Of a stretch of DNA of 25,957 nt, positions 1 to 8,287 are shown in pieces; the first letter of the stretch is position 1; the number at the start of each line of letters is the position of its first letter. The position numbers and the translations under genes were made by a program. Source of the stretch: Leptospira haakeii (GTDB taxonomy: Bacteria; Spirochaetota; Leptospiria; Leptospirales; Leptospiraceae); NCBI RefSeq assembly GCF_002812045.1, contig NZ_NPEG01000023.1, forward strand, positions 1 through 25,957, written 5' to 3'. The notes below the pieces were generated by a model. It was given only the letters and a program-made list of their open reading frames with translations, had not been told where the DNA came from and did no database searches.

Positions 1-66
1 TTGCATGGACTTACCAACGTTTTGGGCAGAAGCAGCCAATTCTTCTACCGCTGCAGAACATTCTTC
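1..66. repeat. Exact direct repeat of 2126-2191
   Basis: Bases 1-66 are identical to 2126-2191; the first difference is at 67 against 2192. Both copies encode the same stretch of the receptor coiled coil, from around [12 protein letters not shown] to GKSM. The repeat runs off the left edge, so its true length is unknown. The flanking coding sequence carries many synonymous differences, so this is either strong local conservation or gene conversion between the tandem receptors. Confidence 0.9.
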
Positions 67-1323
67 TGCAGCAGAGGCTTGGGTCTGTGCGATATCAGCA
101 AAGTTCCTGGAAGAAACAGCCATCTCTTCCGATTTAGAACTTAATTTTTCGGATGAAGATCTCATCTCCTTGACCACATTCAAAAGATTTTCCCTCATCT
201 GGTCCATTGAGATAAATAAAGTACCGATCTCATCTTTCACCGGATAATCATTCTTAACCGTTAGATTTCCCTTAGCGATCTCATCAGAAAAACCGATCGC
301 TTTCAGAAGTCCGGAGCTTACCAATCGATCGAATATTAAATTTAAAGAAAGTAATACTACAACTAAGATCAAGAAAGAAGAAAGAGCGGCTTTTAGGATA
401 ATATCTCCAATACTTTCATAATATACTGAATTTGGAATGCTAACCATCAGGGTCCAAAATTTAGGATCCTTTCCTATATGGAACGGGAAATAATACTCCG
501 TATTTCCTCCGGACTCGTATATGAATCGTTTTCCTTCGTTTACATTTTCTAGATAATGTTTGAGTTCGTTCTCATCTGAGATCTTCTTACCAAGCAGCTC
601 AGGGTTTTCTCCGTTGATCGCATATAGGCCGAGAGGTGAAATAAGAGCGATATGACCTTTATTCCTAAAAGGTTTTTTATTCCCGATCTTTTCTTGGAGA
701 TATTTCAGATCTATGTCCATACCTGCGGCGCCATAAAAATGACCCGGCACGCTGATAGGAACCACAAGAGAGATCATTAAAATACTTTTACCACTTACAG
801 TATATTGATAAGGACCAACCACTGTAGGTTTATCTGTTTTCTTAGTGACCTGATAGAAATCTCCAGTCCCATCCGTATTATTATAATCTCGTAAAGGTTC
901 CAGATCCACAATGTCCTTAGCACGAGCTCGGTTTAGGTACGGTATAAAACGACCTGATTCATCATGGCCAAGCTTATTTTTATACAAGGCATCCTTGCCG
1001 TCATACGCATTTGGCTCGTAACAAATCCACATCCCAAAATAGTCTTCATTACGTTTCATGATCTCGCGAAGAGTTTGCGTCACCTGTTCTCTTGGAGGAG
1101 AAGCGTAAATTAAAGGAAATCTAAGACCACGGATCAAACCCATGAGAGTATTCAGCTGCTCCATGATTTCGAAGGTCCATCTTTCCGCCGTGACATCGGA
1201 ACTTTGTTCCACTTCCTCTCTCAGGTTCTGGTAAGAAGAATAGGAATTATAAGCCGCAAGCAGGGAAAATGCGATAAATAGAACGATGGAAATATATAAA
1301 GAAATTCGGAGCCGAATACTCAT
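1..1323 (-). CDS. Methyl-accepting chemotaxis protein, dCache sensor (3' end missing)
   Basis: The frame is open from the ATG at 1323 to the left edge, giving 441 residues of a chemoreceptor whose signalling tip and C-terminus lie outside the window. Visible in order are an N-terminal membrane segment (about 11-29), a long extracytoplasmic sensor (about 35-300), a second membrane segment near 310-335, a HAMP-like linker (motif KDEIGTL) and the start of the coiled-coil signalling region, ending at GKSMQ. The sensor has the Leptospira-style block [14 protein letters not shown], and I infer a double-Cache small-molecule sensor; the ligand is unknown. A GGAG ribosome site sits just before ATG, and the first residues MSIR match the paralogue encoded immediately upstream, which supports this start. 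It lies 49 bases downstream of that paralogue on the same strand with no terminator seen between them, so the two are probably co-transcribed. Confidence 0.9.
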   Translation of the reverse strand, partial: MSIRLRISLYISIVLFIAFSLLAAYNSYSSYQNLREEVEQSSDVTAERWTFEIMEQLNTLMGLIRGLRFPLIYASPPREQVTQTLREIMKRNEDYFGMWICYEPNAYDGKDALYKNKLGHDESGRFIPYLNRARAKDIVDLEPLRDYNNTDGTGDFYQVTKKTDKPTVVGPYQYTVSGKSILMISLVVPISVPGHFYGAAGMDIDLKYLQEKIGNKKPFRNKGHIALISPLGLYAINGENPELLGKKISDENELKHYLENVNEGKRFIYESGGNTEYYFPFHIGKDPKFWTLMVSIPNSVYYESIGDIILKAALSSFLILVVVLLSLNLIFDRLVSSGLLKAIGFSDEIAKGNLTVKNDYPVKDEIGTLFISMDQMRENLLNVVKEMRSSSEKLSSKSEEMAVSSRNFADIAQTQASAAEECSAAVEELAASAQNVGKSMQ

Positions 1324-1372
1324 AAGGGCTCCATTTTGAAACTGGAAAGAAATTTTGGAATACTTTTTCTTA

Positions 1373-3448
1373 CTAACTTACTTTGAATTTTCCGATCAGG
1401 TTGGACAATTGTTCTGACTGACCATGCATGTCTCCGGAGAATGTAGTAAGATCATCCGCCCCAGTCGCAATATCCTGAGTTCCTTCAGAGATATTTACGA
1501 TGGTTTTGGTGATTTCCTCCGTTGCTCTTCTTTGCTCGCTCACTGCCTCTTCAATCTGAAGGCTGAAAGTCATCAAAGAATTTGCACTTTCTGCGATCTC
1601 TTTAGTATTTGATTCTTGGGTTTTAACGGAACTCAAAACTGCCTTAGCGGATTTATCGAATTCATCCACCCTTTCTTTGATCCTTTGTAGTATTTGAGAG
1701 GCTTCTCCCATTTTTTTATTTCCGTCTAAAACTGCGGTATTTGTGGAATTTACCAATCCGCCAATTTCTTGTACAGAGCTGGAAGTTTGGGAGGCAAGTT
1801 TACCGATCTCTTCTGCGACGACCGCGAAACCTTTTCCTGCCTCTCCCGCCCTGGCTGCTTCTATCGCTGCGTTTAATGCAAGAAGGTTCGTTTTTTCAGA
1901 AATCTCAGTGATCAAAGAAAGTATCTCATTAATCCTAGAGGCGCTATCCCCGATCGCACCCATGGCACGATTAGAAGTGCTCATCGCAGATTCCCCAGTG
2001 ACTGCTTCGTCTTTGGAAGAAGCAGCTAAACTCACCAAGCCTTGCATCTCCGCGTTAATACTTGCAATCTGCTCTTTTAATAAAATTACGTTACCGTCGA
2101 TCTCTCTCATGCTAGAGACAGCTCTTTGCATGGACTTACCAACGTTTTGGGCAGAAGCAGCCAATTCTTCTACCGCTGCAGAACATTCTTCCGCTGCAGA
2201 AGCTTGGGTTTGCGCTACGTCTGAGAAATTCCTAGAAGAAACAGCCATTTTCTCAGCTGTTCCGGCTAACTTATTCGTAGAAGATCCAATCTCTTTTACT
2301 ACACCAAATAAATGTTCTCTCATCGTATTCATTGCGGCTAATAATGCACCGATCTCATCCTTACGATGATAGTCCGAGGAAGCGAGTAAATTCCCTTTTG
2401 CAATCTCTTCCGAGAATCCGATTGCTTTTAATAATCCTGTAGAAATTAATTTTTGGAATATAAAATGGAGAACTACAACGATCAAACTTACGATGAGTAA
2501 CGAAGAGATCGCATTTTGCAAAAGTACACTTAATAGTTCTTTTCCAAAAATGGAATTAGGAATACTGATCTGCATTATCCATTGTTTTTGCCCTTTGCCT
2601 ATCTTAAATGGGAAAAAATGGTGAGTATAACTATTCGACTCATGTGTAAAACGTTCATGCTCTTCTGATTTAGTTTGGACTAGTTTTAATTCTTCTGCAT
2701 CAGGGATAACTTTTCCTACTAAGCTAGGATCACCACCGTTCGCAGCATAAATTCCTTTAGGAGATATAAGAGCAAGATATCCTAAACCGCGAAATGGTTT
2801 TATACTTCCCATAGCCTCTTGTAGTTGGGCGGTAGTAATGTCCATTCCAAGTACGCCCCAGAATTTCCCTGCATTACTCACAGGAACACAAAGAGAGATC
2901 ATCTGTACTTGTTTTCCGCCTGCAGAATATGAATATGGATCCGTTACGAAAGGTTCCATTGTCTTTTTAGGGATCTGATAAAAGTCCCCGCTCCCATCCG
3001 TAGCTTCATAATTGGTAGAAGGTTCTACCACAGCATCCGTAACTGATTTCACGGAATGAACGTAAGTGATAAATCTTCCTGTTGAATCATGTCCCTTCTT
3101 ATTTTTAAACTGAGCGTCCAAACCATCAAATGCATTCGGTTCGTACACTGCCCACATTCCAAACCATTTAGGATTTCGATGTAGGATCTCCAACATTGTA
3201 TTTACGACTTCTTCTCTCTTAGGATTAGAGAAGATGAGAAGCATTCGGAATCCTCGCGTCATACCCATCGCGTTATCCAAATAATCTTTCACTTCAAAAG
3301 TATATCTTTCTGCGCTTAATGCAGAACCGGACTCGATCTCAGAATGCAAACTGCGATATGAGATCACCGAATTGATAGCAGTAAGAACTGCAAAGCCTAA
3401 GAATAGAACTAATGAGAGATATAATGAAATTCGGGCCCTGATACTCAT
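1373..3448 (-). CDS. Methyl-accepting chemotaxis protein with dCache sensor
   Basis: This is a complete 691-residue transmembrane chemoreceptor that should sense a periplasmic signal and control CheA through CheW. Visible are membrane segment 1 (about 11-30), a large sensor (about 36-300) with the block [14 protein letters not shown] near 97-109, membrane segment 2 (about 309-333), HAMP (about 334-385, KDEIGAL) and a long coiled coil. The hairpin tip at about 516-545 is canonical ([20 protein letters not shown], then [11 protein letters not shown]). No CheR-binding pentapeptide ends the protein; it stops at GKFKVS. The start matches the paralogue downstream (MSIR, ISLY). No Shine-Dalgarno is present: the bases just before ATG read CCCTCCT, so initiation may be leaderless or weak. 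A poor promoter match (TTGTTC, 17 bases, TATTCT) lies very close upstream. The signal sensed is unknown. Confidence 0.95.
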   Translation of the reverse strand: MSIRARISLYLSLVLFLGFAVLTAINSVISYRSLHSEIESGSALSAERYTFEVKDYLDNAMGMTRGFRMLLIFSNPKREEVVNTMLEILHRNPKWFGMWAVYEPNAFDGLDAQFKNKKGHDSTGRFITYVHSVKSVTDAVVEPSTNYEATDGSGDFYQIPKKTMEPFVTDPYSYSAGGKQVQMISLCVPVSNAGKFWGVLGMDITTAQLQEAMGSIKPFRGLGYLALISPKGIYAANGGDPSLVGKVIPDAEELKLVQTKSEEHERFTHESNSYTHHFFPFKIGKGQKQWIMQISIPNSIFGKELLSVLLQNAISSLLIVSLIVVVLHFIFQKLISTGLLKAIGFSEEIAKGNLLASSDYHRKDEIGALLAAMNTMREHLFGVVKEIGSSTNKLAGTAEKMAVSSRNFSDVAQTQASAAEECSAAVEELAASAQNVGKSMQRAVSSMREIDGNVILLKEQIASINAEMQGLVSLAASSKDEAVTGESAMSTSNRAMGAIGDSASRINEILSLITEISEKTNLLALNAAIEAARAGEAGKGFAVVAEEIGKLASQTSSSVQEIGGLVNSTNTAVLDGNKKMGEASQILQRIKERVDEFDKSAKAVLSSVKTQESNTKEIAESANSLMTFSLQIEEAVSEQRRATEEITKTIVNISEGTQDIATGADDLTTFSGDMHGQSEQLSNLIGKFKVS

Positions 3449-3512
3449 AGGAGGGAATTAGAATAGGGAAACCGCAAATATGGAACAAAAAAAAATTCTT
3501 TCCGATACGAAA

Positions 3513-3551
3513 TTGTAAAAAAGAAAAAGGATCTGCGGATAAGATCCTTTT
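3513..3551 (-). terminator. Intrinsic terminator of the ilvB-ilvN operon
   Basis: On the minus strand, AAAAGGATCT (3551-3542) pairs perfectly with AGATCCTTTT (3534-3525) around a 7-base loop, and the stem is followed by a T-rich run. It lies about 125 bases after the ilvN stop and upstream of the chemoreceptor pair, so it should separate the two minus-strand units. Confidence 0.8.
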
Positions 3552-3576
3552 ATTTCGAATATTTGTTAGTTTTACC

Positions 3577-3661
3577 TTGGAAATTAATTTCCAAAGCGGA
3601 TTTCCATTGTAACCTAATTGTAATAATTTTGTAACAATTAGTTTTGCTAGAAAAATCCGCT
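3577..3661. repeat. Palindrome plus nested inverted repeats downstream of ilvN
   Basis: Three symmetric elements lie in the ilvN 3' region. An 18-base perfect palindrome, TTGGAAATTAATTTCCAA, spans 3577-3594. An outer pair AGCGGATTT (3595-3603) and AAATCCGCT (3653-3661) encloses an inner pair CTAATTGT (3614-3621) and ACAATTAG (3634-3641). In the ilv transcript they would precede the terminator and could form a cruciform or protect the 3' end. The function is unknown. Confidence 0.6.
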
Positions 3662-3674
3662 ATTTCAAGCAGAA

Positions 3675-4154
3675 TCAGGTAGATCTGTATTTTAAAGCAA
3701 TCTGGCCAGTACGGGCGATTTCTTGGATCCCATACTTCTGCATCATTTCCAGAAAATGTTCCACTTGTCTGGTATTTCCAGAAAACTCTACGGTCATTGT
3801 GGTCTTTGTCAGATCCGCAATTTTTGCTTGGAAAACTTCGCAAATAGAAATGATCTCAGTACGATTGGAATCTTCTACCTTAACCACTACAAGTACTAAC
3901 TCTCTGCTAATACAATCATGATAGGCAAGATCCTCTACCTCGATCACATCAGGAAGTTTCAGAAGTTGGCGTTTTACCTGCTCTACTACTGAATCATCTC
4001 CCTTAACGACGATCACCATATTCGAAATTTCAGAGTCTTGAGTGACGCCTACCGCGATAGAATCTATATTATAACTTCTTCTGGTAAATAGTCCGGACAC
4101 ATGGCTCATCACACCCGGATGATTGTTTACCAAAATTTTTAGTATATGTTTCAT
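3675..4154 (-). CDS. ilvN: Acetolactate synthase small (regulatory) subunit
   Basis: This 159-residue protein has the length of short IlvN/IlvH subunits. It activates the catalytic subunit and carries feedback inhibition by branched-chain amino acids, normally valine. An N-terminal ACT domain is clear, with [20 protein letters not shown] followed by YNIDSIAVG (about 7-36). The C-terminal half (about 85-159) fits the usual second regulatory domain, ending in [16 protein letters not shown]. Its ATG sits in an ATGA overlap with the ilvB stop, so the two subunits are probably translationally coupled and made in proportion. The terminator at 3513-3551 follows. Confidence 0.96.
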   Translation of the reverse strand: MKHILKILVNNHPGVMSHVSGLFTRRSYNIDSIAVGVTQDSEISNMVIVVKGDDSVVEQVKRQLLKLPDVIEVEDLAYHDCISRELVLVVVKVEDSNRTEIISICEVFQAKIADLTKTTMTVEFSGNTRQVEHFLEMMQKYGIQEIARTGQIALKYRST

Positions 4155-5860
4155 TTTTTACCGGCCCGAACTGTGTCGGAGAATTCGATCATGTCTTTTT
4201 GGGATTTACCCGCAGGGATCATTGGGAATACTTTTTCTTCTGCTGGGATCATGACTTCTAGGATCCTTGCATCATCATCTTCTAAGAAAAATTCCAATGC
4301 CTTGTCGATCTCAGATTTATTAGAAATTCTTAAACCTTTTATGGAATAAGCCTCTCCTAATTTTACGAAATCAGGATTATAATTCCATTCAGACTCGGAG
4401 AACCTTTCCTCATAGAATAGTTCCTGCCATTGACGGACCATTCCTAAGAAGTTATTATTAAAGATCAGGATTTTAACCCCTTTCTTGTACATCGCTATGG
4501 TTGCCAATTCCTGAATATTCATCTGGATGGAACCATCTCCGGAAACGCAGATCACTGTTTTATTAGGATTTCCGAATTTAGCTCCTATGGCTGCGGGAAG
4601 ACCGTAACCCATGGTACCAAGCCCACCGGAAGTAAGCCAACGATTCGCCTCTTCAAAAAGATAGTATTGAGCGGCCCACATCTGGTGTTGTCCCACATCC
4701 GTGGAGACAATTGCCTTACCCTTACTCTTTTCGTATAATTTCTGTAAGAACCCCTGAGGTTTGATGGTATCCGTAGTATCATCAAATTCTAATGGATGAT
4801 TTTTCTTTAATGTATCCAAGAATCCGACCCATTCAGGACGGTCCACCTTATTCACTTTTGGAATAAGCGCCTTTAGGACTTCTTTCAGGTCTCCGTGTAG
4901 AAGATAATCTACGGAGACCCTTTTGTTAAATTCCGCAGTGTCTATATCTATATGAGCACGTACAGCATTCTCCGCAAATTCACCTGGTTTAGCAACTCGG
5001 TCATCAAACCTAGCTCCTAAGTTTAGAATATAATCACATTCTAATACAGCTTTATTTGCATAAGCCGTGCCATGCATCCCAAGCATTCCAACTGAGAGTT
5101 GGTGAGTTCCGGGAAATGCTCCGATCCCCATAAGAGTTGTAGTAACAGGGATATTCCCCTTCTCCGCTAACTCTTTGATCTCTTTGGAAGCATTTGCATT
5201 GATTGCTCCTCCTCCCACATACAGAAGAGGACGTTTTGCCTTATTCAATGCGGCCGCGAAGGAATCTAGATCTCCCCCGATCGGCGGCTTTTGATAATGT
5301 CTAGAATCTATTTTAAGTTTATCTACTTTGCGAACAGAAGTAAGTTCCGTCTGAACATCCTTAGGAAAATCCAAAAGAACGGGACCGGGTCTTCCACCTA
5401 AAGCGACTAAGGTCGCCTCTTGGAAATGTCTAGCGATATCGTCTGCAGACTTTATGAGTGCATTGTACTTTGTGATCGGGATAGTGATTCCATAAATATC
5501 AGCTTCTTGGAAAGCATCTGTTCCAATCGCGTTGGTCGCCACCTGTCCGGTAATCGCAAGTATAGGAACAGAGTCTAGTTTTGCATCAGTAAGTCCAGTC
5601 ACAAGGTTCGTAGCTCCAGGACCGGAAGTGGCTATACATACTCCGAGCTTACCTGTAGAACGAGCATACCCTTCTGCCATATGGATGGCGCCTTGTTCAT
5701 GGCGGACTAGGATATGTTTTATTTTAGTACTTTTATATAATTCGTCGTAAAATGGCAGAATCGCTCCGCCTGGATATCCGAAGACGATATCCACTCCGTA
5801 TTCTTCCAGGAGTTCGACCATCAAGCGGGCACCGGAGATTTTTGCTTCGGTTTTCGGCAT
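4151..5860 (-). CDS. ilvB: Acetolactate synthase large (catalytic) subunit
   Basis: This is a thiamine-diphosphate enzyme that condenses two pyruvates to acetolactate, or pyruvate with 2-oxobutyrate, the first shared step to valine, leucine and isoleucine. With the start chosen here it has 569 residues. The N-terminal ThDP domain contains [16 protein letters not shown] and the catalytic glutamate in VRHEQGA (about E55). The central FAD-like domain includes LGARFDDRV. The C-terminal domain carries the ThDP/Mg motif GDGS...NNN (about 441-470) and [17 protein letters not shown]. The frame opens at an ATG at 5881, but the ATG at 5860 has GAGGG four bases upstream while 5881 has only a poor site, so 5860 is preferred. 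The stop overlaps ilvN by 4 bases. I see no branched-chain-rich leader peptide upstream. Confidence 0.96.
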   Translation of the reverse strand: MPKTEAKISGARLMVELLEEYGVDIVFGYPGGAILPFYDELYKSTKIKHILVRHEQGAIHMAEGYARSTGKLGVCIATSGPGATNLVTGLTDAKLDSVPILAITGQVATNAIGTDAFQEADIYGITIPITKYNALIKSADDIARHFQEATLVALGGRPGPVLLDFPKDVQTELTSVRKVDKLKIDSRHYQKPPIGGDLDSFAAALNKAKRPLLYVGGGAINANASKEIKELAEKGNIPVTTTLMGIGAFPGTHQLSVGMLGMHGTAYANKAVLECDYILNLGARFDDRVAKPGEFAENAVRAHIDIDTAEFNKRVSVDYLLHGDLKEVLKALIPKVNKVDRPEWVGFLDTLKKNHPLEFDDTTDTIKPQGFLQKLYEKSKGKAIVSTDVGQHQMWAAQYYLFEEANRWLTSGGLGTMGYGLPAAIGAKFGNPNKTVICVSGDGSIQMNIQELATIAMYKKGVKILIFNNNFLGMVRQWQELFYEERFSESEWNYNPDFVKLGEAYSIKGLRISNKSEIDKALEFFLEDDDARILEVMIPAEEKVFPMIPAGKSQKDMIEFSDTVRAGKK

Positions 5861-6109
5861 CTTTCCCTCGTTAGAATCCATTCCATGCGAAGTAAGGGCC
5901 CTGTCAAGAAGGAAGAATGGACTATAACTTTCGTATTATTTTATGCACTGCAAACCGGCATTTCTCTCTTTTTTTCCAATTTCAAATTTTCTTTACGAAT
6001 TTAGTACCAAGGAAAACCTTTACTCATCCGTCAAAGTAATATTAAATAAAAAATTGAATGAAGAATCTCACAGATCTTCTTTCTAAATTTAAAAAGGAAC
6101 TTCGGTCCT

Positions 6110-7228
6110 ATGAACGAGCCTATTGAAAAACCCCAAGCAGGAAAGGAAGAAGAAGATTCACATTTTGCTCAGATCAAAAGTTTAGCAAAAGAAGCCTACC
6201 GTTTTCTGGATAGCAGACAATGGGATAAGGCCGAATCCAAATTAAAGGAACTTCTGGCTAAAGAACCGAGTAATACCTACGGTTTAGTTGGAATGGGAGA
6301 CCTTCATTTTAAACGAAAAGAATTCAGACAGGCTCTGGATTTTTATAACAGATGTATCAAAGAAGATTCATCCAATAAGTTCTCCTTAATGGGACTTATG
6401 AACTGCTATAGAGAGATGAACCTACTCAATCGGGTCATCGAAGTAGCGGAAGAATACAGGCATATTACTATCACAGACGCATCTATTTTAAGTAGAGTGG
6501 CTGACGCTCATAGAAAACTCAAAAACTTCAAAGAATCAGAAGTATATTATATGCAGGCATTGCAGATCAATCCTAAGGATCAGTACGTGATCGTAGGTTT
6601 GGGGCATTTATTCTTTGCCTGCCAAAGATATAAAGACGCGATCAGCTGGTGGGAAAAACTTTTAGTCATCCAACCGGACAATATCAAGATCTTGACTGAG
6701 ATAGGAAACAGCTATCGTAAGATCAAAGACTTTGATGAAGCGATTCGTTATTATCGCAGAGCTGCAGATTTAGACCCAAGAAACTTCTTTGCATTATATG
6801 GTTTGGCAGAATCTTATCGTGGTAAAAAAGATTTTCGCAAAGCAAACGAGTTCTGGGAAAGAATTTTGGAATTCGATCCGGACAATAAACTTATCATCAA
6901 CAGATATGCAGATAGTTTAAGAGGTATGGGAGAATTCGATAAAGCATTAGAATGTTTTAATAGAATTCTTTCTGAAGGTGAGGACTATTTCGCACTTCTT
7001 GGAAAAGCTTCTTCCTTAAAAATGAAAGGTGCAAGAGACAAGGCAGAGGAAATTTATGTGGATCTACACAAAAAGTTCCCGATGGATCCTCGTCCTGTGG
7101 TAGAACTTTCGGAACTTTATTCCGATATGGGAAAAAGAGACGATGCTCTCAAGTTATTAAACGACTTCCACAGAAAGCAGCCTTTAAACGAAGAAGTGAA
7201 ACAAAAGTTGGATTCTTTCTCGGAATAA
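6110..7228 (+). CDS. Tetratricopeptide repeat protein
   Basis: This 372-residue protein consists almost entirely of about nine TPR helical hairpins. Repeat units are easy to see, for example [39 protein letters not shown] and [13 protein letters not shown], each with the usual aromatic, glycine, alanine and proline positions. There is no signal peptide or membrane segment, so it should be a cytoplasmic scaffold for protein binding; the partner is unknown. An AAGGA lies about 12 bases before ATG. A 22-codon frame (6058-6126) overlaps the start. The gene diverges from ilvB across about 250 bases and converges with the phosphoesterase gene with one base between stops. The fold is certain; the function is not. 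Confidence 0.93.
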   Translation: MNEPIEKPQAGKEEEDSHFAQIKSLAKEAYRFLDSRQWDKAESKLKELLAKEPSNTYGLVGMGDLHFKRKEFRQALDFYNRCIKEDSSNKFSLMGLMNCYREMNLLNRVIEVAEEYRHITITDASILSRVADAHRKLKNFKESEVYYMQALQINPKDQYVIVGLGHLFFACQRYKDAISWWEKLLVIQPDNIKILTEIGNSYRKIKDFDEAIRYYRRAADLDPRNFFALYGLAESYRGKKDFRKANEFWERILEFDPDNKLIINRYADSLRGMGEFDKALECFNRILSEGEDYFALLGKASSLKMKGARDKAEEIYVDLHKKFPMDPRPVVELSELYSDMGKRDDALKLLNDFHRKQPLNEEVKQKLDSFSE

Positions 7229-7229
7229 T

Positions 7230-8189
7230 TCAACCTTTCATTTCGATCCGATTTTTCTCCCTCTCTATGAACTCAGGGAGGGGAAAAATTTCTTCCACTC
7301 CATTCTTTAAATATTTCGCTTCCGCAGCCCAAACCCCATCTTTTCTAGTTAGTTCCACATGATGGTGCCAAATATCTCCTCTCTTGTCTGAAAAGATTCG
7401 AGGTACTCGGGCCGGGTTTAGGTATAGTGTATCTTCTTCTTTCTTTTTCCAAATCCTAGTCTTTACTCTTAATTTCCTAGAAGAATGATGCATATGCCCT
7501 GCAATCACTACCTTAGGACTTTTGCCTTGGCTTACAATTGTTCGGATAAAATTGCCAAGATCCTTATCTCCGAAATCCCCTTCTTCCTTTTTGAAATCAC
7601 AACCCCAAATATCGTAAGCCTTGTCTCCTAGACCGGAAGGACCGTTATGTGCAAGAATGATCAGATCTACTTTTTGAAAGTCAATGTTCTGGATCAATTC
7701 ATGGAATTTTTTCTCTGATTCTTCGTAAGAAGAGATCCCAAACACGGATTTAATAAATAGCTGAAAATTGAACCTGGCTCCCATAGAAAGAGGCCTAGCT
7801 CCTAAAAGTGAAACCCCTGTCCCGGCCTCAGAAAGATTGTACTGGCAAATATGAGTATCACCCAGGTCTTTAAGTAACTTTTTGTATCTAAGAAGATGGA
7901 ACGTATGACTTAAGTAACCAATGTTAGGTGAGGCATTTGTGATCTCCATTAGTAATTGAGGGATAGAAGTAGTATCATGATTTCCTAAAATAATATACTT
8001 TGGTTTCCGAACTTTAGAGATCAATTGGGCGATCTTGTTTGTATTCCCTGGTCGATTGTTTCCGAGGTCACCGGTAAATATCACGGAATCATAATCACTT
8101 TTGGAAAAGTATTCAGTGTCGACCCAGGTCCAGAATCCATGTATATCACCTACTACAGCGATCCGCTTATCAGAAGAATCAAATATCAA
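7230..8189 (-). CDS. Calcineurin-like metallophosphoesterase
   Basis: All five metal-binding blocks of the calcineurin-like phosphoesterase superfamily are present in order: VGDIHG (about 13-18), TGDLGNN, LGNHDT, LAHNGPSG and AGHMHHSS. It should therefore be a two-metal hydrolase of phosphomonoesters or phosphodiesters. The C-terminal YLNPARVPRIF followed by a beta-rich tail resembles a phosphoesterase family known from cyanobacteria and plants (recollection, not tested). There is no signal peptide, so it is cytoplasmic; the substrate is unknown. The start is TTG at 8189, preceded by AGGA eight bases upstream, with no in-frame ATG close by. It diverges from the 848-residue chemoreceptor across 98 bases. 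Confidence 0.92.
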   Translation of the reverse strand: MIFDSSDKRIAVVGDIHGFWTWVDTEYFSKSDYDSVIFTGDLGNNRPGNTNKIAQLISKVRKPKYIILGNHDTTSIPQLLMEITNASPNIGYLSHTFHLLRYKKLLKDLGDTHICQYNLSEAGTGVSLLGARPLSMGARFNFQLFIKSVFGISSYEESEKKFHELIQNIDFQKVDLIILAHNGPSGLGDKAYDIWGCDFKKEEGDFGDKDLGNFIRTIVSQGKSPKVVIAGHMHHSSRKLRVKTRIWKKKEEDTLYLNPARVPRIFSDKRGDIWHHHVELTRKDGVWAAEAKYLKNGVEEIFPLPEFIEREKNRIEMKG

Positions 8190-8198
8190 TTTTATATT

Positions 8199-8211
8199 CC
8201 TAAATTTTAGG
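8199..8211. promoter_or_regulatory. Short palindrome in the divergent intergenic region
   Basis: CCTAAATTTTAGG is a perfect dyad of two 6-base arms around one base. It sits 10 bases before the phosphoesterase TTG and includes that gene's AGGA ribosome site. It could be an operator, but one copy gives little support. Confidence 0.25.
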
Positions 8212-8287
8212 TTTCGTTCTCTTGGCGTTTTAAAAGAAACTTTTTTAGATCATACTAGGTCGAAAAAAAAATCAACCAGGATCGCGC

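Noticed and set aside
1743..2369. Long open frame on the plus strand opposite the chemoreceptor signalling domain
   Set aside because: It lies wholly antisense to a strongly supported gene; its Ser/Ala-rich composition is what antisense of the receptor coiled coil gives.
3595..3661. attC-like integron site because of nested inverted repeats
   Set aside because: No R-box core (GTTRRRY/RYYYAAC) in the right places, no integrase and no cassette structure nearby.
5882..6060. Possible ilv attenuator or T-box before ilvB
   Set aside because: The minus strand here has only a 6-codon frame (MPVCSA) without a run of branched-chain codons, and no antiterminator-terminator pair was seen.
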